A stretch of DNA of 64,000 bases from Uliginosibacterium sp. 31-16 (GCF_030730865.1 NZ_JAVALZ010000001.1:496001-560000); one strand, 5' to 3'; counted from the stretch's first letter, positions 56,368 to 64,000 are shown. A program made the numbers and translations. Notes: a model not told the origin generated them from the sequence alone.

Positions 56368-57017
56368 TCGACATTCCTTCCGCCGGCCGGTACGGCCAGC
56401 AAACCACGCATGAACATATCCAGATGCGTCTGGACGAAAATTTCAGGATCAATCTGGCGGTCATCACAGCACGCAAGCGTCTGCCGCCACATGCAACTGA
56501 ACATCAATGGCGCAATTGCCAGATGACATATCACCAGTGGGTTGCAGGGGCGGAAGACCCCCGCCTGGATACCCCGCTCCAGTACTGCAATGAACAAGGC
56601 ACGGCCGCGCTCCACCACATTCTCGTGATAGAAGGCCGCAACCTCCGGGAAGTTGCCCGCCTCAGCCATCACCAGCTTGGGAATTCCGGCCAGCCGCGCA
56701 TCGCCCAGGACCTGCCAGTAGCGACGCAACAGCTCTCGCAAGAGTTGCGCCGGGTCACTGTCAGCCGCCTCGGCCAAAGCCTCGCCCGCAGCAAGATGCG
56801 GTACCACCGCCTCCTGCACAACAGCCCGGAACAACGCTTGCTTACTCTCGTAATAGAGAAATACGGTGCCTTTGGAAACACCGGCACGCTGAGCGATTTC
56901 GTCCATGCGGGTGGCCGCAAAACCTTTCTCGACAAAGACGTCGAGCGCAGCCGCCAGCAACTCTGCAGGACGTGCATCCTTGCGGCGCTGACGGGGTGCT
57001 GACGGGGGAGCGGGCAT
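56364..57017 (-). CDS. TetR/AcrR-family regulator of the efflux operon
   Basis: 217 residues. The helix-turn-helix (about 15-60) reads DVFVEKGFAATRMDEIAQRA, GVSKGTVFLYYESKQALFRA. The C-terminal ligand domain belongs to the AcrR-type C group (FPEVAAFYHENVVERGRALF). It is the first gene of the tetR-MFP-RND operon and probably represses it through the palindrome at 57052-57073. Confidence 0.9.
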   Translation of the reverse strand: MPAPPSAPRQRRKDARPAELLAAALDVFVEKGFAATRMDEIAQRAGVSKGTVFLYYESKQALFRAVVQEAVVPHLAAGEALAEAADSDPAQLLRELLRRYWQVLGDARLAGIPKLVMAEAGNFPEVAAFYHENVVERGRALFIAVLERGIQAGVFRPCNPLVICHLAIAPLMFSCMWRQTLACCDDRQIDPEIFVQTHLDMFMRGLLAVPAGGRNVE

Positions 57018-57051
57018 GGGCGAAACGTCCTGTGTAGCAAAGGCTACAAAT

Positions 57052-57073
57052 AATAACTAACCGGTCAGTAATT
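57052..57073. promoter_or_regulatory. TetR-type operator before the efflux operon
   Basis: A 22-bp inverted repeat centred on ACCGGT, with the core ACTAACCGGTCAGT. Nine of eleven positions on each side pair. It lies 35 bp before the regulator start and 45 bp before the feo promoter, the expected place for autorepression. Confidence 0.65.
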
Positions 57074-57117
57074 ATCGACGGAGAAACAGATTTTCGCAAA
57101 CACATGAGAAATCCCTC

Positions 57118-57150
57118 TTCACAAAACAGTCATTGAGAAGTATTCTCATC
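57118..57150 (+). promoter_or_regulatory. feo promoter with Fur box
   Basis: -35 TTCACA (57118-57123), 17-bp spacer, -10 TATTCT (57141-57146). A Fur-like 19-mer at 57132-57150 with the perfect half sites TGAGAA-GTA-TTCTCA covers the -10, so Fur-Fe would shut the promoter. Confidence 0.75.
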
Positions 57151-57175
57151 TGCAACAACCATCAGGCGCTGCATC

Positions 57176-57412
57176 ATGCATCTTTCCGATCTTCCTCTGG
57201 GCACCCGTGCCACCGTTGTTGCGGTCAGCAACCTGACCGAGCCGGATCCCATTGCCTCCCGCTTGCGTGACCTCGGCTTTGTCGCTGGCGAGCCCGTTAG
57301 TCTGGTCGCGCTGGGGCCGTTCGGAGCGGATCCGATCCTGGTGCAGATCGGTTTTACGCGCTTTGCGCTGCGCCGCAGCGAAGCAGCCCGGATCGAGGTA
57401 CAACATGTCTGA
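57176..57412 (+). CDS. feoA: ferrous iron transport protein FeoA
   Basis: 78 residues, an SH3-like domain. HLSDLPLGTRATVVAV, then SRLRDLGFVAGEPVSLVALG and LVQIGFTRFALRRSEAARIEV, cover the whole fold. It is a cytoplasmic partner of FeoB needed for Fe2+ uptake. The stop lies eight bases inside the feoB reading frame. Confidence 0.93.
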   Translation: MHLSDLPLGTRATVVAVSNLTEPDPIASRLRDLGFVAGEPVSLVALGPFGADPILVQIGFTRFALRRSEAARIEVQHV

Positions 57413-59255
57413 AGCCGTTCTCGCCCTGCCCAAATCGATCGCGCTGGTCGGCAACCCGAATTGCGGCAAGACCGCCCTGTTCAATCGCCTGACCGGCAGT
57501 CGCCAGAAGGTCGCAAACTACGCAGGCGTCACGGTCGAGCGCAAGGAAGGAAGGCTGGAATTGCCGTCCGGCCGAAAAATCCGCATTCTCGATCTTCCCG
57601 GCGCCTACAGTCTGAATGCCACCAGCCCGGATGAAGCCGTCACGCGTGATGTCTGCCTTGGTCTGCATCCCGATGAACGCCAGCCGGATCTTCTGCTGTG
57701 CGTGGCAGACGCCACCAACCTGCGCCTGCACCTGCGCTTCGTTCTCGAGCTCAAGCGTCTTGGCCGACCGATGGTGCTGGCCCTGAACATGGCCGATGCC
57801 GCCCGTAAACGCGGCATCACGATTAATGCCAAAGTGCTGGAGCAGGAACTCGGATTCCCGGTCGTCGAGACCATCGCCGTACGCCGCGAAGGCGCCGCTG
57901 CACTGATCGCCGCACTGGACGCACAGCACCCCATCACGCCGCCGGCTTCTTCTGCCGCGGAAACGGATCTGCACGCCGAAGCACGCCACCTGCTTGCCCG
58001 CGCCGTGCACATGCCGGATCCAACCAGTCCGCTGGATGCGGCAATTGACCGCTGGGTACTGCATCCGGTTATGGGGCTGATGATCCTTGCGGTCGTGATG
58101 CTGCTGGTATTCCAGTCAGTCTATGCGTGGGCCGGACCGTTTTCCGACGGCATAGAGTCCGGCATCGGCTGGCTCGGACAAAGCCTCGCTGGCCAGTTGC
58201 CGGAGGGCCTGCTGCGCAGCCTGCTGGTCGACGGCATCATCGCCGGAGTCGGCGGGGTGCTGGTCTTCCTGCCGCAGATCCTGATCCTGTTCTTCTTCAT
58301 TCTCGTGCTCGAAGAGTCAGGCTATCTACCGCGCGCAGCCTTCCTGCTGGATCGCTTCATGGTTGGCGCAGGTCTGTCCGGACGCGCTTTCATCCCGATG
58401 CTGTCCAGTTTCGCCTGTGCGATCCCCGGCATCATGGCGGCACGCAGCATTCCGAACCAGCGCGACCGCTTCCTGACTATCCTGGTCGCGCCGATGATGA
58501 CCTGCTCGGCCCGTTTGCCCGTGTATGCCCTGCTCATCGGCGCATTCATTCCGGATCGCACGATCGGCGGCATGTTCAATCTGCAGGGCCTCACGCTCTT
58601 CATCCTGTACATGGCCGGCATCCTCGGCGCCTTGAGCGTGGCCTGGATCGCCCGCTTCTTCGGCCGTCACAACGAAGAACAGGCGCTGATGCTGGAAATT
58701 CCGGCCTGGCGTCTGCCCAACCCGCTTGACGTGCTGATCGGCCTGAAAGAGCGCGGCATGATCTTCCTGAGCCGTGCCGGCACCCTGATTCTCGCCCTCT
58801 CCGTGCTGCTCTGGGTGTTGTCCACCTTCCCGACGCCCCCTGCCGACTGGACCCGCCCGGCCATCGAGTACAGCTTCGCCGGCCACATCGGACACGCGCT
58901 GGCCGTGATCTTCGAACCGATCGGCTTCAACTGGCAGATCTGCGTCGCGTTGATTCCCGGCCTTGCCGCTCGCGAAGTCGCCGTGGCAGGGCTGGCCTCG
59001 GTCTATGCCATCAGCGCACCGGAAGGTCAGGCCGAACAGCTGCTTTCTGCCGCACTCGCCAGCCAGTGGTCGCTGGCTACCGCTCTCTCGCTGCTCGCCT
59101 GGTACGTGTTTGCACCGCAGTGTCTGGCGACCCTGTCCGTCGTCCGCCGCGAAACCAACTCCTGGCGCGCCACCGCTTTCTGGGCCGCGCTGCTCGTCGG
59201 GCTGGCCTATCTGGCCTCCCTGATCGTGTATCGCCTGACGCTGATTCTGGCATGA
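57405..59255 (+). CDS. feoB: ferrous iron transporter FeoB
   Basis: 616 residues. N-terminal G domain: G1 GNPNCGKTALFNRLTG, G2 region NYAGVTVERKEG, G3 DLPGAYSL and G4 LNMAD. A short spacer precedes a membrane domain with two Gate motifs (LSSFACAIPGIMAARSI and the later GLAAREVAVAGLASV). It moves Fe2+ across the inner membrane. It is shorter than E. coli FeoB (773), mainly in the cytosolic spacer. The ATG at 57405 overlaps feoA by 8 bp. Confidence 0.95.
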   Translation: MSEAVLALPKSIALVGNPNCGKTALFNRLTGSRQKVANYAGVTVERKEGRLELPSGRKIRILDLPGAYSLNATSPDEAVTRDVCLGLHPDERQPDLLLCVADATNLRLHLRFVLELKRLGRPMVLALNMADAARKRGITINAKVLEQELGFPVVETIAVRREGAAALIAALDAQHPITPPASSAAETDLHAEARHLLARAVHMPDPTSPLDAAIDRWVLHPVMGLMILAVVMLLVFQSVYAWAGPFSDGIESGIGWLGQSLAGQLPEGLLRSLLVDGIIAGVGGVLVFLPQILILFFFILVLEESGYLPRAAFLLDRFMVGAGLSGRAFIPMLSSFACAIPGIMAARSIPNQRDRFLTILVAPMMTCSARLPVYALLIGAFIPDRTIGGMFNLQGLTLFILYMAGILGALSVAWIARFFGRHNEEQALMLEIPAWRLPNPLDVLIGLKERGMIFLSRAGTLILALSVLLWVLSTFPTPPADWTRPAIEYSFAGHIGHALAVIFEPIGFNWQICVALIPGLAAREVAVAGLASVYAISAPEGQAEQLLSAALASQWSLATALSLLAWYVFAPQCLATLSVVRRETNSWRATAFWAALLVGLAYLASLIVYRLTLILA

Positions 59256-59536
59256 GCACCTACGCCTTCATCGAACCCGTGCTGGTCGGCCTGATCATCG
59301 CCGCCAGCATCGGTTTTGCCCTGCGCCGTGCCGCTCCGCGTCTGTTCGCGCGCCTCGGCAATCGCCTGCAGGCAACCCTCCTGCCTGCCTGGTTCAAGAC
59401 GCTGGGCGGCAAGCTTCTCGGCGATCCGGCCAGCTGCTCCAGCGGCTGCGGCAGCTGCAACAGCTGTGGCCCAAGCTCCGCCAAAGACAGCCAGGTTGTT
59501 GTTCTGCACCGCAACAAGCCCGTCAGGCCGGTCTGA
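59252..59536 (+). CDS. small Cys-rich membrane protein of the feo operon
   Basis: 94 residues. One N-terminal membrane helix (FIEPVLVGLIIAASIGFALR), a basic amphipathic stretch, then a Cys cluster CSSGCGSCNSCG at about 67-78, followed by a basic tail. Four cysteines in this spacing could bind iron or an iron-sulfur cluster. It occupies the place of FeoC or other FeoB-associated cysteine-rich proteins and overlaps feoB by 4 bp. I would compare it with the DUF6587 group. The role is inferred from context. Confidence 0.75.
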   Translation: MSTYAFIEPVLVGLIIAASIGFALRRAAPRLFARLGNRLQATLLPAWFKTLGGKLLGDPASCSSGCGSCNSCGPSSAKDSQVVVLHRNKPVRPV

Positions 59537-59660
59537 CACGCTGCGCTCGTAACAAATTACTACCGTTCCCGCCCCTTTCGATCTCAACCCATCCGCCTTC
59601 CGGCCGTTAACAGACTCAAGCGCAGGTGATTGGCCACCTGCCGGCATCGGGAGCACGGCA

Positions 59661-60188
59661 ATGAGACTCTGGAATGGCATCGTGATGTACGCACCGCGTT
59701 CGCCGGACTATTACGCCCTGCCCGACACGGAGCACTGCATCTTCCGCCTGATGCACAAGTACGGCGATGCTCAGGCCTGGAACCTGTACTGGCTGAGCCA
59801 GCCACAGACTGATCTGATCCCCCTGCATCGCAATGACTGGCACAGTCACTACCAATCCTTCAGCGGCGCCCAGACCCGCGCGTTCTACGAAGCGCTGGAT
59901 ACTGCCGTCGTCAACCGGATGACCCTGGCCAGCATCATGAGCGGCCCGCCCCGCGAAGCGATCCGTCTGTTGCGCGAAGCCCGTCTGGAACGCACGCGTT
60001 TCTACGCGATGATGGGCGGCGAAGAATGGCGCAGCCTGATGCTGGGGCGCCTGTTCCTCGCGGAACGCCTCAACGTCACCCGCCCGCCCAAGGAAGAAAC
60101 CGGCGATGTCGTCGTTGCCGATTTCATCCTGCATCGCTACGCCCGCCTGGGCAGCCACGACTACAAGCACATCAAGCGGCCCGCCTGA
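59661..60188 (+). CDS. hypothetical protein, last gene of the feo region
   Basis: 175 residues, no signal peptide or membrane helix. It is rich in Arg, His, Tyr and Trp, with a mostly helical pattern: DTEHCIFRLMHKYGDAQAWN, SHYQSFSGAQTRAFYEALD and GPPREAIRLLREARLERTRF. I do not recognise a family. GGGAG lies 9 nt before ATG 59661. It is 124 bp after the Cys-rich gene, without a terminator between, and a strong terminator follows, so it is probably part of the Fur-controlled feo unit. Confidence 0.6.
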   Translation: MRLWNGIVMYAPRSPDYYALPDTEHCIFRLMHKYGDAQAWNLYWLSQPQTDLIPLHRNDWHSHYQSFSGAQTRAFYEALDTAVVNRMTLASIMSGPPREAIRLLREARLERTRFYAMMGGEEWRSLMLGRLFLAERLNVTRPPKEETGDVVVADFILHRYARLGSHDYKHIKRPA

Positions 60189-60209
60189 TGAACCGCCAAC
60201 GGAATCCGG

Positions 60210-60236
60210 GAAGCCCCATCAGGGGCTTCTTTTTTA
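60210..60236 (+). terminator. terminator of the feo operon
   Basis: GAAGCCCC-ATCA-GGGGCTTC, a perfect 8-bp stem, followed by TTTTTTA. The stretch from 60237 to 60388 carries degenerate palindromic repeat sequence and no gene. Confidence 0.9.
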
Positions 60237-60388
60237 TTTATGCATGCCGGAGAACCGCTTCTGACGACGCTTTGCAAGCAGGCATCGCGCCCAGGCTCAC
60301 CCCATGCGGCTGTGCAAGCAGGACGCCCTGAAATGTAGTCAAGCGGCGCGGACTGGAGCATGATCCGGCAGGCAAGGAGAGTGAGCCC

Positions 60389-61009
60389 ATGTTCCAGATC
60401 CACAACTACCTCAGTTTCATCGCCGCCATACTCGTCTTCCAGCTCATTCCCGGGCCGGGCACCATCGCCATCCTGAATGCCACGGCACGCAACGGTATCC
60501 GCGCCGGCTTTGGCGCGGTATTTGGCACCCTGCTCGGAGACATGGTGTTCATGCTCGCCGCCGTTGCCGGGCTGGCCGCCGTGATGAACGCCAATCCGAT
60601 CCTGTTTCAGGCCCTGCAAGCCTTCGGTGCCGCCTATCTGGTGTGGATGGGCGTGCAGTTGCTGCGCGCCCGGATCGACGAAACGGCACAGAAAGCCGAG
60701 CCCCTCCGCTCCGCCTGGATATATTTCCGCCAAGGCTTCGCCGTGAGCCTCACCAACCCGAAAGTCGTGTTGTTTTTCGTCGCCTTCTTCCCGTTGTTCC
60801 TGCGTCCGGATTCGCCCGCCAGCACGCTCGCAGCGATGATGGCTCACGTCACCCTGATCAGCCTGGCCTACCAGAGCCTGCTGGTGCTGGCTGGCAACGC
60901 AATCGCCGGGCGGCTGCGCAGCTGGCCGTTTGCCCGCCGGCTGGCAACCCGCTTCGCCGGGCTGGCACTGATCGGCTTCGGACTCAAACTGGCGGCCAGC
61001 AACCGCTAG
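60389..61009 (+). CDS. LysE-family amino-acid exporter
   Basis: 206 residues, six membrane helices. The RhtB/LysE signature is clear: FQLIPGPGTIAILNATARNG at ~17-36, GTLLGDMVFMLAAVAGLAAV, LVWMGVQLLRAR, then FAVSLTNPKVVLFFVAFFPL. It exports an amino acid or derivative with proton exchange; which one is not evident. AAGGAG lies well before ATG 60389. Confidence 0.9.
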   Translation: MFQIHNYLSFIAAILVFQLIPGPGTIAILNATARNGIRAGFGAVFGTLLGDMVFMLAAVAGLAAVMNANPILFQALQAFGAAYLVWMGVQLLRARIDETAQKAEPLRSAWIYFRQGFAVSLTNPKVVLFFVAFFPLFLRPDSPASTLAAMMAHVTLISLAYQSLLVLAGNAIAGRLRSWPFARRLATRFAGLALIGFGLKLAASNR

Positions 61010-61015
61010 GCCACG

Positions 61016-61411
61016 CTACTTCAGCGCCGGCGTCAGCACGCGATAGCCGGCCAGCACCGGCTCCTGATTCTCGTCCGCACGAATCACGAACTCTTCGGTA
61101 GCCAGGCCGTTGGCGTAGTTCGACGTATAGGTCAGAGTCACCAGCCGGCCGGCCACCTTCGTTGCCGTGCGTTCCGCGCCCTTCACCTCGCCCAGCGTCC
61201 GCCGCACTGCCTGCAGGTAACGCACGAATTCCTGCTGTGACTGGCTGCGCTTCAGCTCACCTGCTGCGCGGCTGTAAATGCCGTCGAAATCCCCGTCGAT
61301 CAACGCCATGTGAAACTGCGGAACGGCCTGCTCGGCCAGATCCGGGTCGGCCGGTTTGCTGCACCCGGCCAGCGCCAACAGCGCGAGCGTCACCACGATG
61401 ATCCTGCGCAT
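61016..61411 (-). CDS. lipoprotein with NTF2/DUF4019-like domain
   Basis: 131 residues. MRRIIVVTLALLALAGC is a lipoprotein signal. The mature part has QFHMALIDGDFDGIYSRAAG, SQQEFVRYLQAVRRTLGEVK and LVTLTYTSNYANGLATEEFV, a pattern of small DUF4019/DUF3887-type domains with an NTF2-like fold. Function unknown. Convergent with the LysE gene, six bases apart. Confidence 0.65.
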   Translation of the reverse strand: MRRIIVVTLALLALAGCSKPADPDLAEQAVPQFHMALIDGDFDGIYSRAAGELKRSQSQQEFVRYLQAVRRTLGEVKGAERTATKVAGRLVTLTYTSNYANGLATEEFVIRADENQEPVLAGYRVLTPALK

Positions 61412-61508
61412 CCCCGTCTCCTCTTCCGGCTTGCCGGCAAATGTCCGGCGCCTGTTGTCACGCGCATCTTCGCACAGGCGGATCGGGCGCGCGCCGGGCG
61501 GTTCAGGC

Positions 61509-61563
61509 GGTCGTCACTCGGGTGGTCGTCACTCGGGTGGTCGTCACTCAGGTGGTTGTCAGT
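61509..61563. repeat. 15-bp tandem repeat at the 3' end of the SMR gene
   Basis: Three full units of GGTCGTCACTCGGGT (61509-61523, 61524-61538, 61539-61553, the last with one change) and a partial fourth. The changed base in unit three creates the TGA stop of the SMR gene. Being 15 bp, the repeat keeps the frame. Confidence 0.9.
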
Positions 61564-61874
61564 TTCATGCCCACCACACCGATGATCACCAGCGCCATCG
61601 AGGCGATCTGGCCGGCATTGAGGTTGTCGCCAAAATATACGGCGCCGAAGATTGCCACACCCACCGCGCCCAGACCGGTCCATACGGCATAGGCCACGCC
61701 GACGGGAATCCCGCGCATGGCGAAGGACAGCAGCGTCATGTTCACTGCGGTCAGGCAGACGGACGCAGCGATCGGCCACCACTGGCCGGGCTGCTGCTGA
61801 ATGAGTTTGAGGCTCATGGCCCAGAGGATTTCCGTGACGACGGCCACGGCGAGGACCAGCCAATAGCTGAACAT
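61548..61874 (-). CDS. SMR-family exporter, Gdx/SugE-like
   Basis: 108 residues, four membrane helices. The essential Glu lies in VVTEILWAMSLK (residue ~15), with Trp-Ala and Lys placed as in guanidinium exporters of the Gdx (SugE) type. VGVAYAVWTGLGAVGVAIFG in helix 3 and ALVIIGVVGMKLTTT at the end fit the same type. As a dimer it exchanges a small cation for protons. I see no clear guanidine riboswitch upstream. Its stop codon is set by a point change inside a 15-bp repeat. Confidence 0.87.
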   Translation of the reverse strand: MFSYWLVLAVAVVTEILWAMSLKLIQQQPGQWWPIAASVCLTAVNMTLLSFAMRGIPVGVAYAVWTGLGAVGVAIFGAVYFGDNLNAGQIASMALVIIGVVGMKLTTT

Positions 61875-61947
61875 GCATGCTCCTGAAGAGAAAGGCTGGG
61901 CTCATGAATCATCAAGCCGCGCCCCCGGAAACCCGCAAGAAGGAAGC

Positions 61948-61963
61948 GCCGCCCGTGGCGGAC
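61948..61963. repeat. palindromic repeat core between SMR gene and yggL
   Basis: GCCGC-CCGTG-GCGGAC, identical in layout to the cores at 20435, 31252 and 49626. The space 61875-62105 also holds the divergent promoters, with a possible -10 GATAAT at 61985-61990 for the SMR gene. Confidence 0.5.
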
Positions 61964-62105
61964 AGCCACTCTGGAGGAGGCGCGATTATCCCATGCCGCC
62001 CGCAGGCGTGGCGAGCCAGCCGGGCCTCTTCCTGCGCAATTGCCTGAAGGGTGAGGCGGGATGCGTGGCAGAATGCGCAGCAGTCCACCTTCAAGGAAAC
62101 TCAGC

Positions 62106-62480
62106 ATGTCTCGCCTTCAGCCTACCTCGCGCCGCTGCATCCGCCGCCTCAACACCCGCCAGCGCAAGAAACTCTGTGTTGCCGAGTTCCAGGAACTCGC
62201 CTTTGAACTGGCGCTGGAATTCAAGGCCCCGGTGGAAGACGCCGCCTATGAGCAATTCATCCACGCCTTCATTGATTTCACCGAAGCCCGTGGTCTGGCC
62301 CTGAGTGCCTTCGGCGGCCGCCTGCCAATCAGCAAGACCGACGGACTGGTGACCGCCCAGCGCGGTTCGACCAGCGAAGAAGACCGCAGCGCACTGGTCG
62401 CCTGGCTGCAGGCCCGCGCCGAAATCGCCGCCGTCACCCCCGGCCCGCTGCGCGACGGCTGGTACGGCTGGACGTTTTAA
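62106..62480 (+). CDS. yggL: YggL family (50S-associated) protein
   Basis: 124 residues, DUF469. Basic N-terminus SRLQPTSRRCIRRLNTRQRK, then KKLCVAEFQELAFELALEF and LSAFGGRLPISKTDGLV, which are typical. YggL binds the 50S subunit and affects ribosome levels. ATG 62106 has AAGGAA upstream and is preferred to the frame from 62061. Confidence 0.85.
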   Translation: MSRLQPTSRRCIRRLNTRQRKKLCVAEFQELAFELALEFKAPVEDAAYEQFIHAFIDFTEARGLALSAFGGRLPISKTDGLVTAQRGSTSEEDRSALVAWLQARAEIAAVTPGPLRDGWYGWTF

Positions 62481-62565
62481 CCTCCTCTGTACAGCCGCGC
62501 TGCGCCTCGTTCCCGGGGCGGCCTGGCTGTACAGGCAGACGGCAAGCGGCAGCGCGCGGCACATG

Positions 62566-62598
62566 CCTGAAAAGCCTTGCCGGTAGCGGGTCTTCAGG
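62566..62598. repeat. palindromic intergenic repeat unit
   Basis: CCTGAAAAGCC ... GGGTCTTCAGG: the outer arms pair as in the units at 31245 and 49659. A further palindromic stretch (CTGTACAGCC ... GGCTGTACAG) lies at 62486-62536. Both are between yggL and the yebC-family gene. Confidence 0.6.
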
Positions 62599-62645
62599 CC
62601 CCCTCTACACACATCTTCAATCATTTACAGCCAGGAGCACGCGTC

Positions 62646-63359
62646 ATGGGCGCACAGTGGAAAGCCAAACACAAGGACATCGCCGCCAACATCAAAGGCA
62701 AGGTCTTCGGCAAGCTGGTCAAGGAAATCCTTGTGGCCGCACGCGGCGGCGCCGATCCGTCGATGAACTCGCGTTTGCGCCTAGCGGTTGAGCAGGCCAA
62801 GAAGGCCTCGATGCCCAAGGACACGCTGGAGCGCGCGATCAAGCGCGGCGCCGGCCTGACTGACGAACCGGTCAATTTCGAGCACGTCATTTACGAAGGC
62901 TTCGCACCGCATCAGGTCGCGGTGATGGTCGAATGCCTCACCGACAACGTGCGCCGCACCGCGCCTGAAATGCGCGTGCTGTTCCGCAAGGGCCAGCTCG
63001 GCACCTCCGGCTCCGTCGCTTGGGATTTCGACCATCTCGGCATGATCGAAGCCGCCCCGCTCGCCGCCGGTGCCGACCCCGAAGAGGCCGCCATCGAAGC
63101 CGGCGCGCAGGATCTGGAACCCGGCGACGAAGAGGGCACGACCCTCTTCTACACCGACCCGACCGAGCTGGATCTGGTCAGCAAGGCGCTCGGCACTCAC
63201 GGCTTCAACGTGCTCTCCGCCAAGCTCGGCTACAGGCCGAAGAACCCGGTCAGCGCCGCCAGCCTGAGCCCTGAGGCACTGGAAGAAGTCGAAGCCTTTC
63301 TCGCCGCGATTGACGAGAACGATGACGTGCAGAACGTCTACGTCGCCCTGACGGAGTAA
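62646..63359 (+). CDS. YebC/PmpR-family protein (TACO1-like)
   Basis: 237 residues. The start [20 protein letters not shown] corresponds to the AGHSKWANIKHRK start of YebC but has diverged. Then [40 protein letters not shown] and [14 protein letters not shown] follow the family, and an acidic third domain ends the protein. Members regulate transcription or, as recently proposed, help translation of proline-rich stretches. ATG 62646 is chosen by family length. This may be a second paralogue besides true yebC. Confidence 0.85.
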   Translation: MGAQWKAKHKDIAANIKGKVFGKLVKEILVAARGGADPSMNSRLRLAVEQAKKASMPKDTLERAIKRGAGLTDEPVNFEHVIYEGFAPHQVAVMVECLTDNVRRTAPEMRVLFRKGQLGTSGSVAWDFDHLGMIEAAPLAAGADPEEAAIEAGAQDLEPGDEEGTTLFYTDPTELDLVSKALGTHGFNVLSAKLGYRPKNPVSAASLSPEALEEVEAFLAAIDENDDVQNVYVALTE

Positions 63360-63453
63360 GTCCGGCCCGCTTCACATCGGCCACGTCTGCCGGGACGCCG
63401 CGCATGGCGTCATCCAGACGACATTATCCGGTCATCTGCGCGTCACGGTCGGC

Positions 63454-63484
63454 GTCGGAGAATGCGGCTTCCGCATTCTCCGAC
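63454..63484 (+). promoter_or_regulatory. perfect 14-bp hairpin before the esterase-like gene
   Basis: GTCGGAGAATGCGG and CCGCATTCTCCGAC pair fully over a CTT loop, 13 nt before the start codon. It could hide or place the ribosome site or mark the end of the upstream mRNA; no T-tract follows. GACGCC-GCGCAT-GGCGTC forms another small stem just upstream, near 63394-63411. Confidence 0.55.
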
Positions 63485-63497
63485 CCTGCACACCATC

Positions 63498-64000
63498 ATG
63501 CGCCCGATCCTGAGCACTCTCTTCGCCTGCCTCTGCGTGGGCAGCGCGGCCCACGCCGCCGACAACGCAGCCTTCCCCGCCACCCTCGCCGGTCATGTCG
63601 TGATGCCGGCGCAAGGCTTCATCGCCGCACCCGCAGACGCCCCGGCCGACCTGAAGGTTTCAGGCAAATACACCACCGGCAAACGCGTCGAGCAGGTCGG
63701 CAGTATCGAGGGGCTCTCGGCCAACCGCCCGACCGGTCTCTCGCTGCCCTTCAAAGGCCAGCCACTGCAAGGCCACTCCGGCATCAAGCACATGCCGGAT
63801 GGCAGCTACTGGGTGCTCACCGACAACGGTTTTGGCAGCAAGGCCAACTCGCCCGACAGCATGCTTTACCTGAATCATTACCGCCTCGATTTCGCGCACG
63901 GCACAACCCGGCATCTGGGCACCATCTTCCTGCACGATCCGGACAAGAAAGTACCTTTCCGCATCGTGCATGAAGGCACATCGAAGCGTTACCTCACCGG
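63498..64000 (+). CDS. esterase-like phytase-domain protein, N-terminal part
   Basis: Partial, 167 codons to the window edge. Signal peptide MRPILSTLFACLCVGSAAHA. The mature part resembles the esterase-like activity of phytase family: VGSIEGLSANRPTGLSLPFK, GHSGIKHMPDGSYWVLTDNG and FGSKANSPDSMLYLNHYRLD. Members are exported beta-propellers whose substrates are mostly unproven. The start ATG 63498 lies after a perfect hairpin, with no clear ribosome site. Confidence 0.72.
   Translation, partial: MRPILSTLFACLCVGSAAHAADNAAFPATLAGHVVMPAQGFIAAPADAPADLKVSGKYTTGKRVEQVGSIEGLSANRPTGLSLPFKGQPLQGHSGIKHMPDGSYWVLTDNGFGSKANSPDSMLYLNHYRLDFAHGTTRHLGTIFLHDPDKKVPFRIVHEGTSKRYLT

Noticed and set aside
61509..61563. 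Short CRISPR-like array
   Set aside because: Units are contiguous 15-mers without spacers.
61875..62105. Guanidine riboswitch before the Gdx-like SMR gene
   Set aside because: I looked for ykkC-type and mini-ykkC motifs (paired ACGR loops) and saw none; only competing small stems (GTGGC/GCCAC and CCGCC/GGCGG) are present.

Overview
The window is GC-rich, dense, single-chromosome-like DNA from a Gram-negative proteobacterium. The gene set (RlmM, RluE, ClpS-ClpA, RhlE, WaaC-WaaA, YggL, a pcm-rhodanese-tolC run, and a Feo operon with a small cysteine-rich membrane protein) points to a betaproteobacterium, perhaps of the Rhodocyclales. That placement is inferred from gene content only. I see no rRNA or tRNA gene, CRISPR array, prophage or insertion sequence.

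Layout. (1) 1-7170: iron and haem uptake. Two Fur-box-controlled TonB-dependent receptors lie on the minus strand. One is followed by a CobN-like protein that runs off the window. The other is followed by a DUF1513 protein and a TonB-C-like lipoprotein. (2) 7392-9429: an orphan periplasmic binding protein and a glycerophosphodiester phosphodiesterase. (3) 9620-19953: housekeeping genes (lipoprotein, rlmM, rhlE, DUF192, rluE, cold-shock protein, clpS-clpA, aceA, a DMT permease). (4) 20042-26865: a signalling operon made of a seven-PAS membrane histidine kinase, a receiver fused to an RsbW-like ATPase, and a receiver-PAS-SpoIIE phosphatase. A SpoIIAA/SEC14-like gene converges on it. (5) 26948-30844: cbiX, tcdA, an MBL-fold hydrolase, msrA and an exported galactose mutarotase. 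(6) 30845-31505: a 660-bp non-coding stretch with two related terminators and a candidate small RNA. (7) 31506-49612: LPS and O-antigen genes. A 14-gene minus-strand run (glycosyltransferases, methyltransferase, MurJ-like flippase, UDP-glucuronate epimerase, AsnB, then WbpV-, WbpL- and WbpM-like enzymes, ending with apaH) is divergent from waaC-waaA. (8) 49786-57017: tolC, rhodanese, pcm and a tetR-MFP-RND efflux operon. (9) 57118-60236: a Fur-boxed feo operon. (10) 60389-64000: a LysE exporter, a lipoprotein, an SMR exporter, yggL, a yebC-family gene and the start of a phytase-like esterase gene.

The most unusual point is the leader of the haem-type receptor (2921-3076). A Fur-overlapped promoter is followed by a possible 30-codon leader ORF that contains a run of ten G and ends in the U-tract of a strong intrinsic terminator, about 60 nt before the receptor start. 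Adding one G would fuse the leader ORF in frame to the receptor. This looks like a possible phase-variable attenuator. Other items worth a look are the split partner-switching operon, the candidate small RNA, a family of palindromic intergenic repeats, a GT2 gene with an apparent internal in-frame deletion, and a 15-bp in-frame repeat that sets the stop codon of the SMR gene.
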